Positions 44,401 through 53,288 of a DNA stretch of 64,000 bases are shown here, in pieces. Origin of the DNA: Metaphire vulgaris (Eukaryota > Annelida > Clitellata > Crassiclitellata > Megascolecidae); contig CM030834.1 of assembly GCA_018105865.1 (NCBI GenBank), positions 4,571,257-4,635,256 on the forward strand, given 5' to 3'. The number at the start of each line of letters is the position of its first letter. Within the stretch, counting starts at the first letter, position 1. The position numbers and the translations under genes are program-made. Under the pieces are notes generated by a model that made no database searches, was not told the origin of the DNA, and saw nothing but the letters and a program-made list of their open reading frames with translations.

Positions 44401-47400
44401 GTCTCTCTGTGTCACTATCCCTCTACCTCTGTCAGTAGACAATTTGCTCTTGTCACTGTCCTGGCATTGTATCAACAATAGGCTAAACTGCCAATGGAGT
44501 CATTAATTCATTAATGTGGTTCCAAGTCACGGTCCCCTCTTCGTATCCGTCTCTTTACAGATTGTCTCTCCTTCTCTCTCTCCATCTCATTCTCTCCCTG
44601 ATTTTAAGTGGTTCAAGACTTGTCTTTGGCAAATTGGAACAAATGCACATAAATGGGACAAGTGGTATCTGGTTTGTACTCAGATCCGCAAATATTTTTA
44701 TCAAAATACTCGGATTTGGTACCCGGTGAAAAATCTTTGATCCCTAATAAACTGTACTCATTCAGTTTTCTGCCAATCAATGCAGTGCCTTATAATTGAA
44801 TTGTAATTGCAAGTGCTTGCTTTCAGACTTCCTGTGATGTTGCGTAAATGGATCAATCTGTGTCCTGTCATTGAAGGAATTATTGCATTTTGTGTTTGGA
44901 TGATGAATTTATTGAAATTTATGACAAAGCTGTTGCTGCTTGTTGCTAGCCTTACTTAACCAAAACTTAAATTATAAAATTACTGCAATTTTTATAATTC
45001 TTTTATTATAAGTCTCCATTGCATCAATGCAGCTATGTCCCAGTGTGGATTATGTGCAGAACCTGCAAGGTTTTAAAAATTACTTTTACCAGGACAGATA
45101 AGTATTTAACTAGAGATGAGGGTTTTTGTTATTCATCCACAGGGTTATCTGTCTGTTCTTTAATGAGAGTGACTTTTTCCAGGTTGTGATGATGCTAAGA
45201 TTAGAATTTGGAACATTCCCAAAGGTGGATTGACTGAAACAACTGACAATGCTTCGGGCTTTCTTCGTGGTTTGTTCCTATTTTGCTTTCTTCAGTTGAT
45301 GTTATAGTCTTAGAGTAAAACTGTTTAATGTTATATTTTGTCAATTTCTTCAGCTATCGTGAAAGCTCAAACCGCGTGAATTAGCTTTATCTCCTGTGCT
45401 CTTTCCGACACACTTGAACTTGTCCTGTCGTGTGTTCCTGTAGCTGACAGTTGTTATGTGTTTTTAATAATTTTATGTGACTGCTTTGTAAGACATTTAT
45501 TGTAGTGAATTTTTGGTGTGTGGACGATTGACCGCAGCAGACGATTGACCACTGGACGATTAACCACACAAATTCATTGCAATCTTAATAAAAACTTATC
45601 AGCAGAGATACACGCTTTTATATATAAAAACAGAACACATTTAGAAATAACAGCAAATGCCCTAACTGTAGGAGAGATGGGCAAGTATAGCACGAAGATG
45701 TGTTACTAAATCAGTTTTTCCGTATGTGTAATTACGGTCGCCTCTCTCCAAAGTGGCTCCCATAGACCACTGCGCTTTCGAATTTTGAATTTGTTAGGTC
45801 GTAGAAGTTTCCTGGGAATCCTAACAAGTGCATGTAGCCTACAGCTGCGCTAAGGCTGACAGCCGAAATCTCGTTAGTGTGGTCAATCATCCTGTGGTCA
45901 ATCGGTAGACTGCTACATCTACCAGCTTCACTATCTGTCACCACTAACATTGACAAAGCACAGCAGAACTTATCGAATTGCACAGACTATCCACTCTATG
46001 CATACAAACACGTGATAACCTGAGAATAAAAATCTCCTATGCCTGGTTATTGGACCCAGTCTGATAGATTATCCTAGAGCTGATGCTCTGCTGAGTGGGC
46101 CACTGATATCGATATTTTAAAAAGATTGGCTGCTTATTTTGTGATTTGGACAGATTAGAGCTTAACAAACCAGACATTAAAATTGTTTTGCTTGTATATC
46201 AAAAATCTCCATGCATTAAATTGCCATTATTAAGGTTATATAATGAAAAATGTGTAAAAAGATTTTGAGATTTTGCATTTGAGTCAGTCAGAAAAGTAAT
46301 TTGAAAGTGTTTTCTTTGAATTCAAGCTAAGAAGCATATTCATTTAATTTTCTTAATTTAATACTTGTCACTATAACTCCTGAACTGTGTTTGACTGAAG
46401 GCCACACTGAGAAAATCTATTTTGTGCGTTTTCACCCACATGCTGCTGATGTATTGGCCTCTGGATCATACGACATGACCGTTCGATTATGGGACTTGCA
46501 GTCTGAACAAGAGCGAATAAAGTTAATTGGTCACACAGACACGGTAGGAATCTTACTCTGACCAGCAAGATCATTTGTAGAGTTTACTTCTTTATTTAAT
46601 TTATTTTCCAGCTCAACTCATGGTTTACATAACATAACACATATACAATTCTATGAGACAGACAAGCAAATCAATAAAATCAAGTTAGTATGGTTCAGAA
46701 GTTTGTGTCATCCATTTTGACTTATGTGAGTCAATTTTAAGATCTAGTTATTCGCCACTAATTATACCTTAACTGAGTTTTTCTCATTGTAATTTTTTAT
46801 CAGCAATGCATTTTAAAGAGATTTTCTAATTATTTACAATCTTTCACTCTTGGTTATTCATTATTATTAGAGATGCACCGATAACGCCTCTGGCCGATTG
46901 CCAGCCAATTGCCAATTAACTATTGAAGTTTCTTTGTTCATTACTCAGTTTAGCGTATTGTTTAATGAAATGGATAACTGCTATGGCATCATTCCATCCA
47001 TATTTGGCACTCACCAGGCAACTGTACAAGATTTAAGGGCAATGCCGCTTGTAAAGCAGCCAATACAGTTTATCAGCCGATTATTAATAATTGCAACTCT
47101 AATTTTTATGTTCAATTTTCAGATTTTCTGTTTTTCCTGGAGTCAAGATGGTAAAAAGTGCGCCACTTCCTGCAAAGACGGACAGATAAGGATCTATGAT
47201 CCACGAAGTTCAGTGCAGCCGGTTTCTGTGAGTATTCTGCTTGAGTCATCAGTTTCTTTTTTTACATTTTGAACTGGTTGCAGTATTCCTGTGTGCCAAT
47301 ACATGCACTTATGAAGGTTCTCGTAACAGTTACCTTAATTTTTTACTGTAAATTATGATTCTTTGTATGTGACTTTCTTTCCTTGATTGACTTAATTATG

Positions 47401-48006
47401 AAAGTGACTTACTTGTTTGCCAATGCATAAAAGTTTTGCAGTTTATTATTTTGTAATTGTATGCAATTTTATACAGATGAATTCTTGTTTCATGTTTGAA
47501 TTTGAGAAATTTTTTTGAGTTTGAGAAATTTCACAGTGTTAAAGTGGTGATGCTGTCATGTATAATTAGTAATACAGTTGACATTCTTCATTGCTCTGTT
47601 ATTAGCTGTGGGAGTGATGTATACTACAGTTATGCTTTAAGTATGCAGAAGTATTAATGAAGAAATACATGTGACATTATTGTCACAATGCAAGTTTTGG
47701 TCTTATGTAGTTTTGACTGTTGACATTTGTTAAATGAACCCTCTGTTTCTTAAGAGAGACTTTTGGGGTTTCTTACCTAGCATTCTGGCAATAGATATTA
47801 AGCAGATGATTCCATTTGCAATTTACTTTAATTTTGCTTTGCTTTCTATTTTAAAAGGAATATTTCTGTAATGCCTGTAGTATGTAGTATACCCATGTTG
47901 CTGTTTATTTCAATGCATTTGACACTTTTGTCTGTTATGCAAATGAATATTTAATATTTGTTAGAACATTGCAATTAAAATACCATTGAGAGAGGGACAG
48001 AGACAA

Positions 48007-48053
<47 letters not shown>

Positions 48054-51000
48054 GAGTTGTCATTTTATATTTGAATAAACCTTGAGATACCAAGTGTGCC
48101 TTGAATTCCAGACTGGAGCTGGCCTGGAGGGCAGTCGTGGTGGTCGGCTGGTGTGGACTTGTGATGACCAAATCCTAATTGCGACTGGATTTGACAAGTA
48201 TGCATTTAATTGCTGATGTATTTCTAATCTTCCTGTTTAATTAGTTATTTGTAATTTACTTTGATGTGATTGTATTTTAAAGTTTGTTATTATGAAATTT
48301 ATTTATGTGTCTGTTACTTCATTTAATGCAATTTTTAGATGATATGACTCATCTGTTGACTGTTGGATAGCTTAGTTCCTTAGAATTACCAGTGGCTTTG
48401 TTCAATTATTGCTATTCACTGGTTCATTTGAAATTGGTTTGTTGTTTTCTAATTTATTTTGGAGACATTTTATTAACATTTGACTGAAAAAACAAACAGA
48501 TGGAATTTTATAAAAGTTAACAGTTAACATTTATAAAAGTTAACAATTTTATAACAGTTAACAAGCGTTGCAACTGACTTAAGAATATCAGAAAGAAAGA
48601 GTCTGAAGATGAAGACATGCGTGTTAGTAAGCACAGAGGAGGAAACAGCAGCACAAACAACCTTGCATGGTCTGGATTAAAGAAATAAAATAAGACATGA
48701 AGATGCTCGTGTTAAAGACACTTTATGCTCAGTATACAGAAAGCTTCAAAGAATGCTGAAATCTGATAGGACGGACTGCTGAGTCCTGACCTGGTTGTAA
48801 TTCCAGAAGTGGATCTATGATGTCTTGTCTCAATCATAAACTCAGTAAGATTGTGTGCAAGCTTGCAGTTGATAGGCTGAATCCAAGCAATTGAATGATT
48901 CACTGTTCATATATATGTGTGATACTGAGTGACTGGAGGGTTGCTTGAGGCTAACCCAAATTTCCTGCAATGTTACTTTTTTAACAGGTGGCCGAATGGT
49001 CATCAGGGTGGTCTAGCATCTTGTTCTGCTTTGAATTGTGAGTTTTGTAATTGTGACCATAGGTCAAGTGTCCGAGAAGTTGTGGCCTTTGACCCTCATA
49101 GTCTTTCATCTCCACTTTATAAGATAGATCTGGACACATCTCCTTCAATTCTGGTTCCTTACTATGACGCAGACAGTTCCACTCTGTTTCTCACAGGACG
49201 GGTGAGTTGCCAAAATTATTTCAGGAGGAGGTGAGGTTGCATCTTAACCCCTTAACTGGGGATCCCGGATATATCTGTCCATTTTACATTGAGTTACAGT
49301 TAAATACACGGTTAAGGGGTTAAAGGTACTTTATTAGTTATTGTGCCTGGAATCTTGTGTGAGAGGAGAATGCTTAAGTGCCAACTCTATGAATAGCTTT
49401 TTATTGATATAACCTAATGAATTCTGTCATTTAGTGAATTTTAATTTTCTTATTTTGAGGCCCTTAATTTTAATTTGAACTTTGTACTGGTGTTTCATTT
49501 TTTATTCTGGGGTGAATTTGATTGCCGGCAAGGTCATGTGACGAGAGACAAATGTTCCAGGTGACTTCTTTACATAAACTGTACTGTTTCTGTTGTTTCT
49601 GGACAGGGAGACAGTACAGTGAAAGCGTATGAGGTGGCTCAGGATCATCCTCACCTATTTTCATTGTCAGATTTCAAAGCTGATAGTCTTCATCAGGCAC
49701 TTTCATTCCTTCCAAAAACTGAAATTGATGTCAGGAAGGTAGAATTTGCAAGAGCACTTCGGCTGACAGCAAACAGCATTGAACCAGTGTCATTCAAGGT
49801 TCCCAGGACAAAGGTAAAAACTGTGAAGTTTATTCATCACGATTTCAACCACGAACCACCACAGACAAGATCACAACTGCAATTTCTTAGCAAAGTGACT
49901 GGTGCTGATGTGCTACTACAATGGTGCTAAAGAAGTTTCCTACTACTACTGCTACTACTACTACTACTCCTACTACTGCTGCTGCTGCTGCTGCTACTAC
50001 TACTGGCTTTGCAAACTAACTTAACTTATTCGTGAAATATGATAGTCTTCAGCAAGTGTGGATGATTTTCTGAGCTGCTTATCTGCTTGCATTATGATCA
50101 TTTTCAGTTTTTTATTTATTATTATTTTACTCAAACTGTCAGAAAATCTATATTGATATTCAGTACTGTGTGTTGTCCACCTTTTTCATTGTATTGATAA
50201 ATGATGGTTTTTAAAAGATAATTTAGATCTGGGCTCAGTTAACCAAGGGTCCATGTTATCTGAGATGTGTTAACAGGTTTCACTTCACTCGATTTCTAAT
50301 GGTTTTAGTGAATTGTTTGTGATAGTTTATTTACCTGATTACTAATTTATTTTATCATGCTTCAAAGTTGATCATTTATAATTCTTGTAGAAATGTATTA
50401 TTATTCATCAGTTGTTATTTTTGCTGCTGTGATTTACATTTTTGCTCCAGATGGAATTTTTCCAAGATGATCTTTTTCCAGATACTAGAGTAACTTGGAA
50501 ATCAACACTGTCGAGTGCTCAATGGTTTCAAGGTGAAAACAGAACACAGACAAAAATCAGTCTGAAACCAGACGACATGAAGTCACGTAAGTGTCTCTCT
50601 TATCACAATTCTTTATCAAAAATGTTGAAATTCTCTTTGCATATGTCTATATGTTTATATTTCTACTTTGATTTTACTTGAATCTATAGACATTGATTTG
50701 TTTTTGTTTTCTGTCAGTTAATTACAGTACAGCCCACTTGAAGTTCAATTTGCAAGTAGATGGTGATTGCAGCTAAGTGAATTTGACCTAATTTATATAT
50801 ACCTTCATAGTTAGAACACCATAGTATATGTTGGTAGTGGGCCAATAACCTACATAACTGAGAGGGCTTTCACAATAGCTGGTTTTCTAGTCTGCATAGC
50901 CAGAATGCATATTAAGTAGCCTACCGTCTAGGAAGCTTGCTCCTAGCGCCTAAATGGAACTTGTTCTAGTTTCTGCTGGGAACAGTGTTCTAGATGGCAG

Positions 51001-52214
51001 GCTACTTAACATGTGTTCTGGCTATTTAGATTCTAAAAACCAGCTAATGTATAAACCCTCTATGATGTGTTTCTTAGAGTTAAGATAGGTTTGTGTGCTG
51101 CACGCCTTATAGCGATCAGAACCCGTCTACGCAATCAAAGTGGCTATGGTATGGCCGACTGAATTGTGAAATGAGAGACAGGCTATTTGTACACACGGCA
51201 CATGAACTTGGCAGGGTAAAGTAGGCTGAGCAATGGAAGGGTTTGGGGAGGTATGGGAAGCACAGGTCTTCACTGGAAACATATCAGTTGAGACAGTCAC
51301 TCTGTGAATCACCATGGGTGACTGGCATAGTTTAATGTTGACACATAGCCGCCAATACCACTGCATATATCCGATGTCAATTTCCCAGAAAACCATGACT
51401 TTGGACTATTAATATGATGTTTCAGCAAAACAGAAATTGCAGCTATGAGATTTACAGCTAAATTTAGCATTGAAGTCTATGGAGTAAAAGTCCCAGAGCT
51501 TTTCTCGCTGCTAAACAATTTGCAGCTAAGTGGAGTACACTGTAATTATCATAATAATTTGTGGTTTGAATTGTATTTATTTTCTTTGTTATAAATGTTA
51601 TCCTTTTGCAATTGTGCTTTTGGTGAAAATTTAATCAAGAGTCCAATTCATTTTATTCAAGAAACAACTTATGTGTTATTGAACGGATGTGATGCAGTTG
51701 GTGTTCCACACAAGTATGGACTTTGGAGAATAGAGTCTGGCTTCTGTTTTATTTCAGTATCAGAGGCTCCTGCTGAAACGCCCAAACAACAGAAGTACCA
51801 GAGCTTTGAAGTCTATAAGGCTACTTACAAAACTGATGAACAAAAGAAAGAAGAGGTATAAATCGCCAACTATATGAGATTAGTTTTGATTTGTGTTGTT
51901 AAGACTTTCATGTTAAATTGCCTATTATGGATTGTTGGTAGTGAGCTGCAGCACATGTACAGAGATAATGCATGAAATTTGCTGATATCTTGCAGGCATC
52001 TTTACATCTTTAGCATCTTTGTGTGTTGATACAAGTTCATTCCGTGAAATCCCTAAGTACAAAATACCAGAGAATTTTGAAAGTGTTATTTGTTTTAGCT
52101 TCTAAGTGCAATGAACACCAAACTATGTCTGAATGACGGTCCATTACCACAAGATTTGACAGAAGGAGTTGATCCAGATGAATGGGTAAACTGTTACTCT
52201 TATATAGGACCATC

Positions 52215-52260
<46 letters not shown>

Positions 52261-53288
52261 TCTTAACATTTAAGTTGCTTATGAAGCCAAATTCAATGAA
52301 TTATTTATGATGATTTGTAATTATAATGTAATGTAACAAGATATTTGTTTTTCTGAAAGATCACTCAAAGCGCCTTGCAGCAAATTACTGTATATTAACA
52401 AAGAGATAAGTTTTAAGTCGTTTTCAAAAAGAGGGCCATAGAATTAGGAGTTGCTAAGCCACGCATACTGTCTGAATGATTCAAAACCTCGTCCATTACA
52501 CAGAAGACCATTGGTTGTGGACAAGACATGGATAGAGTTGGAGTCCAGATGGAGTGGCACCATAAAGGAGTAAACTCAACATACTCTCAATATAAGGCAG
52601 CCAGTGTAAAATAGACATCATATAATCACTAATATTATTATTAAAAAGTATTAATCAAAGTAGAAGCAGATGGCATGTCTAGTGTACGCCGAATCACTTA
52701 TTGATTATTAAAGTGAGTTATGTGATCCATAAAGGTTAACTCAGAGTCAAGAATTATACCAAGATCACGGACAGAGGAGGAGAAAGAGAGGCCGGGGACA
52801 GACATATTATTAAGAGCTGACTCAGTACCAAACCAGATCATTATTACCAAACCAGATGATTCTTAACATTTGAGTGCATCCATGAATGAAGTGTCAGAGG
52901 GCTTTAAATTCACACGAAAATTAGTGGGGCTGGAATGAATTCATTTATTTTTTAAATTATATGGTATATTTAAAGTATAAAGCGCCCAAGAACAACCCTG
53001 AGGGACTCCACAAGTGATCATTTGGGAAGTTGCAATCATGAAGATTTTAATGAGACAGAGAGGCGCTTTTCATGGTTTTATAATAGAAACAGAGGTTATC
53101 ATTTGAAGTTGTGAAGATTTAAATGACTTTTGGTTTTAAGGCATTTGTTTTTAATGTAATTGTCACAAATAGACAAATGCGATTCAAATCATTTGTGTTC
53201 ATTTTGAATTATTAAGGAATTTGCCTATCATTTGCATGTTTGTTAACTTTAGCCAAGGTAATGATTTCTTTGGTTGTAGGATGATTAA
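31058..53288 (+). CDS. CORO7: Coronin-7 (tandem coronin, POD-1 type)
   Basis: 26 coding exons, all with GT donors and AG acceptors and matching phases, give 961 residues (human coronin-7 is about 925). Two coronin modules, each a WD-repeat beta-propeller, are joined by a Ser/Lys-rich linker and followed by an acidic tail ending GVDPDEWDD, the C/A motif of this family. The N-terminus (KFKASKYKNAA, then EWITDI) matches the start of coronin modules. In animals coronin-7 acts at the Golgi in post-Golgi trafficking and limits actin assembly, and fly POD-1 links actin and microtubules. That function is known for the family, not shown here. The start at 31058 is the only ATG that keeps the conserved N-terminus. 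No exon is broken; the introns carry many mobile elements. Exon coordinates are given in the four part entries. Confidence 0.93.
31165..32030 (+). mobile_element. CR1/L2-type LINE fragment in intron 1, split by a MITE
   Basis: 31187 onward reads LDYCNSLLSGI in one frame. After the 31391-31648 insertion it continues RPTIHSTRYMAG, LSFAVPHS and CGPKLWNSLL, the C-terminal CR1/L2 block. It then ends in a TGGCGCCATAGAAG 3' UTR and a TTGA/ATT tail at about 32000. Many stops; inactive. Same family as 14320-15012. Confidence 0.75.
31391..31648. mobile_element. hAT-like MITE in intron 1, TAAGGTTGTTAA termini
   Basis: 258 bp, ends TAAGGTTGTTAACAG and CTTAACAACCTTA, perfect duplication CCAATTAC (31383-31390 and 31649-31656). 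The interior has a GGTTAACCGGT palindrome series. It is inserted in the LINE fragment, so it is younger than that LINE copy. Confidence 0.88.
32100..32205 (-). mobile_element. Possible tRNA-derived SINE head in intron 1
   Basis: Read on the minus strand: GTGCAGTGGAGAAGCAGTAG (A-box-like), then about 40 bases later GCTGGTTCAAATCTGAC (B-box match GGTTCAAATC). No intact tRNA fold. A degraded second B-box-like site, AGGTTCGAATCCTG, occurs on the + strand at 33059. Confidence 0.4.
32206..33382. other. Intron 1 remainder, no clear feature
   Basis: 32531-32600 contains CAGCAGCTCCCAACCGG and repeated GGGGTACATGAA text, which resembles a decayed hAT-like left end, but no matching right end was found. 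The rest is AT-rich with nothing recognised. Confidence 0.4.
33383..34699. mobile_element. piggyBac-like MITE with internal duplication, intron 1
   Basis: Left end CCCTTTAAG and right end TTTAAAGGG lie directly inside TTAA on both sides (33379-33382 and 34700-34703), the piggyBac-type target. The interior holds two diverged direct copies of a roughly 350-bp segment (about 33470-33785 and 33830-34155). Both contain TTCATTCCTCTTTCTAAC and GGACC(A/C)TATTTGGTGGAGAT. Related sequence occurs in the 36323-36991 element. No transposase. Confidence 0.75.
36323..36991. mobile_element. piggyBac-like MITE in intron 4
   Basis: Ends CCTCTTAACAGGGG and CCCCAGTTAAGAGG (inverted repeats) are bounded by TTAA (36319-36322 and 36992-36995). 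The interior shares CAGGCTATA...TTTAGCATTTT and CAAAGTTGTAGGGGA text with the 33383-34699 element, so they are related. Two TATATACGGCAAAC-like blocks lie near the right end. Confidence 0.8.
39778..40119. mobile_element. hAT-like MITE in intron 10, CAGTGGTTCTTAACC termini
   Basis: 342 bp, ends CAGTGGTTCTTAACC and GGTTAAGAACCACTG (perfect). Flanks TGTTAAAG and GGTTAAAG agree at 7 of 8. GGGGTAC blocks lie inside both ends, as in the 28661 element. It ends 48 bp before exon 11. Confidence 0.85.
41088..42084 (+). other. CORO7: Coronin-7 exons 13-14: inter-module linker
   Basis: Exons 41088-41258 and 41904-42084 encode residues 384-500. The composition is Ser, Lys, Glu and Asp-rich with no fold signature (for example RRRFGLELEGEASEQIP and KISFDDGSKSFGTMHSS), as expected for the disordered linker, which is poorly conserved in the family. 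For exon 14 an earlier AG at 41880-41881 would bring a TGA into frame, so the AG at 41902-41903 is the acceptor. I cannot exclude alternative exons here. Confidence 0.8.
41371..41422. repeat. (GT)n microsatellite in intron 13
   Basis: About 26 uninterrupted GT units; Cys-Val repeat ORFs are artefacts. Confidence 0.97.
42483..42890. mobile_element. hAT-like MITE in intron 15, TAGTGCTGT termini
   Basis: 408 bp, ends TAGTGCTGTTC and GGACAGCACTA, perfect duplication ATTTTAAT (42475-42482 and 42891-42898). The interior is rich in TTAATCGYGATTAA palindromes, a pattern known from TAGTGCTGTC-ended hAT families. Confidence 0.9.
43590..43917. repeat. Degenerate interstitial telomere-like repeat split by a MITE
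   Basis: AACCCTAAACCTAAC precedes the MITE and AATCTAACCCTAACTCC, then CCAACCCTAACCC follows it. Removing the MITE gives one short array of CCCTAA-type units. Vertebrate and most invertebrate telomeres are TTAGGG. Origin as an internal telomeric repeat is an inference. Confidence 0.55.
43609..43881. mobile_element. hAT-like MITE in intron 16, inserted in telomere-like DNA
   Basis: 273 bp, ends CAGGGCCGCCAAGAG and CTCTTGGCGGGCCTG. Flanks AACCTAAC and AATCTAAC agree at 7 of 8. Same family as 59103-59416. The interior carries two copies of the recurrent dyad (43775-43797 and about 43823-43845). The flanking host DNA on both sides is AACCCTAA-like. Confidence 0.85.
43882..45182. other. Intron 16 remainder with a tandem duplication
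   Basis: 44261-44410 and 44436-44580 are two diverged tandem copies of a roughly 175-bp unit (shared CAACAATAGGCT, CATTAATGTGGTTCCAAGTC / GCAGCTCCAAGTC, and a CTCTCTCC tail). A GATCCGGATATTTTGGGTC block at about 44090 and its counterpart near 44720-44746 (TTTGATCCCTA) may be the ends of a decayed hAT element. No gene. Confidence 0.5.
45270..46400. other. Intron 17, SINE-like head and inverted GATTGACC repeats
   Basis: 45520-45570 has three GGACGATTGACC/AACC units. 45878-45925 has the inverted counterpart GTGGTCAATC twice, possibly the ends of a decayed element. On the minus strand, about 46035-46110 reads like a tRNA-derived head (CTCAGCAGAGCATCAG, then TGGGTCCAATAACCAG). Nothing else is recognised. 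Confidence 0.4.
46868..47101. mobile_element. hAT-like MITE in intron 18, ends 21 bp from exon 19
   Basis: Left end TAGAGATGCACCGATAACGCC, right end degenerate (TTGCAACTCTA). Flanks ATTATTAT and ATTTTTAT agree at 6 of 8. Ends of the TAGAGATGCACCGAT type occur in hAT families. The right boundary lies just upstream of the polypyrimidine tract of exon 19. Confidence 0.55.
47228..49062. other. Introns 19 and 20, one microsatellite
   Basis: Intron 19 carries a (GACA)n tract at 47995-48055; intron 20 (48198-49062) shows no feature I recognise. Confidence 0.6.
47995..48055. repeat. (GACA)n microsatellite in intron 19
   Basis: About ten GACA units with GA-rich edges, 57 bases upstream of exon 20. 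Confidence 0.95.
49248..49319. mobile_element. 72-bp piggyBac-like mini-MITE in intron 21
   Basis: Ends CCCCTTAACTGGGG and CGGTTAAGGGG, flanked by TTAA on each side (49244-49247 and 49320-49323). Too short to be anything but an internal-deletion derivative. Starts 46 bp after exon 21. Confidence 0.75.
49814..51757. other. Introns 22-23 remainder
   Basis: 49937-50004 is an (ACT)/(GCT) triplet microsatellite just after exon 22. Intron 23 contains a foldback (separate entry) and otherwise AT-rich sequence with nothing recognised. Confidence 0.6.
50859..51066. repeat. Foldback (inverted repeat) in intron 23
   Basis: The left arm (GAGAGGGCTTTCACAATAGC, TGGTTTTCTAGTC, CATAGCCAGAATGCATATTA, AGTAGCCTACCGTCTAG) is answered by an inverted right arm (CTAGATGGCAGGCTACTTAA, CATGTGTTCTGGCTAT, AACCAGCTAATGTATAAACC, CTCTATG). 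Arms are about 75 bases at roughly 80 percent identity, with a 55-base loop. No clear target duplication; could be a foldback transposon. Confidence 0.7.
52217..52258. repeat. (ATT)n microsatellite in intron 25
   Basis: About 14 ATT units, 30 bases after exon 25. Confidence 0.95.
52340..53060 (-). mobile_element. Decayed CR1/L2-type LINE in intron 25
   Basis: The minus strand shows ITCGVPQGCSWALY (RT motif B region) at about 53035-52985 and, further on, VRDLGIILDSELTFMDHIT at about 52780-52720, both diagnostic of CR1/L2 reverse transcriptases. The YADD region between them is deleted or decayed. Inactive. Confidence 0.65.

Larger units (their letters stand above)
42184..50586 (+). other. CORO7: Coronin-7 exons 15-23: second coronin module
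   Basis: Exons: 42184-42362, 42964-43072, 45183-45269, 46401-46543, 47123-47227, 48112-48197, 49063-49201, 49607-49813, 50451-50586. They encode residues 501 to about 897. Signatures are SKFRHLHG (start of the module), PGESDYFHANRAFCAVPL, VTDFVFDPFDDHRLVVGC, GHTEKIYFVRFHP...GSYDMTVRLWDL, FCFSWSQDGKKCATSCKDG, LVWTCDDQILIATGFD, FLPKTEIDVRKVE and FFQDDLFPDTRVTW. These match the second propeller and its extension in other coronin-7 proteins. Confidence 0.92.
51758..53288 (+). other. CORO7: Coronin-7 exons 24-26: acidic tail and 9-nt last exon
   Basis: Exons 51758-51855, 52099-52185 and 53280-53288 encode the last about 64 residues. The KTDEQKKEELLSAMNTK helix and the PLPQDLTEGVDPDEWDD acidic end are the conserved C/A region. 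Exon 25 ends GATGAATGG|gtaaac; reading on would add a stray tail from the intron. A TTGGTTGTAG acceptor at 53279 followed by GATGATTAA supplies Asp-Asp-stop, restoring the family's EWD ending. Confidence 0.8.

Noticed and set aside
44051..44746. A possible full hAT element with TAGAGAATG / GATCCCTA ends
   Set aside because: Ends match poorly and the flanking octamers differ, so no boundary was called.
52186..52206. Read-through ending of coronin-7 exon 25 into the intron
   Set aside because: A consensus GTAAAC donor follows EW, and a 9-base exon further on restores the conserved ending; read-through would add unrelated residues.
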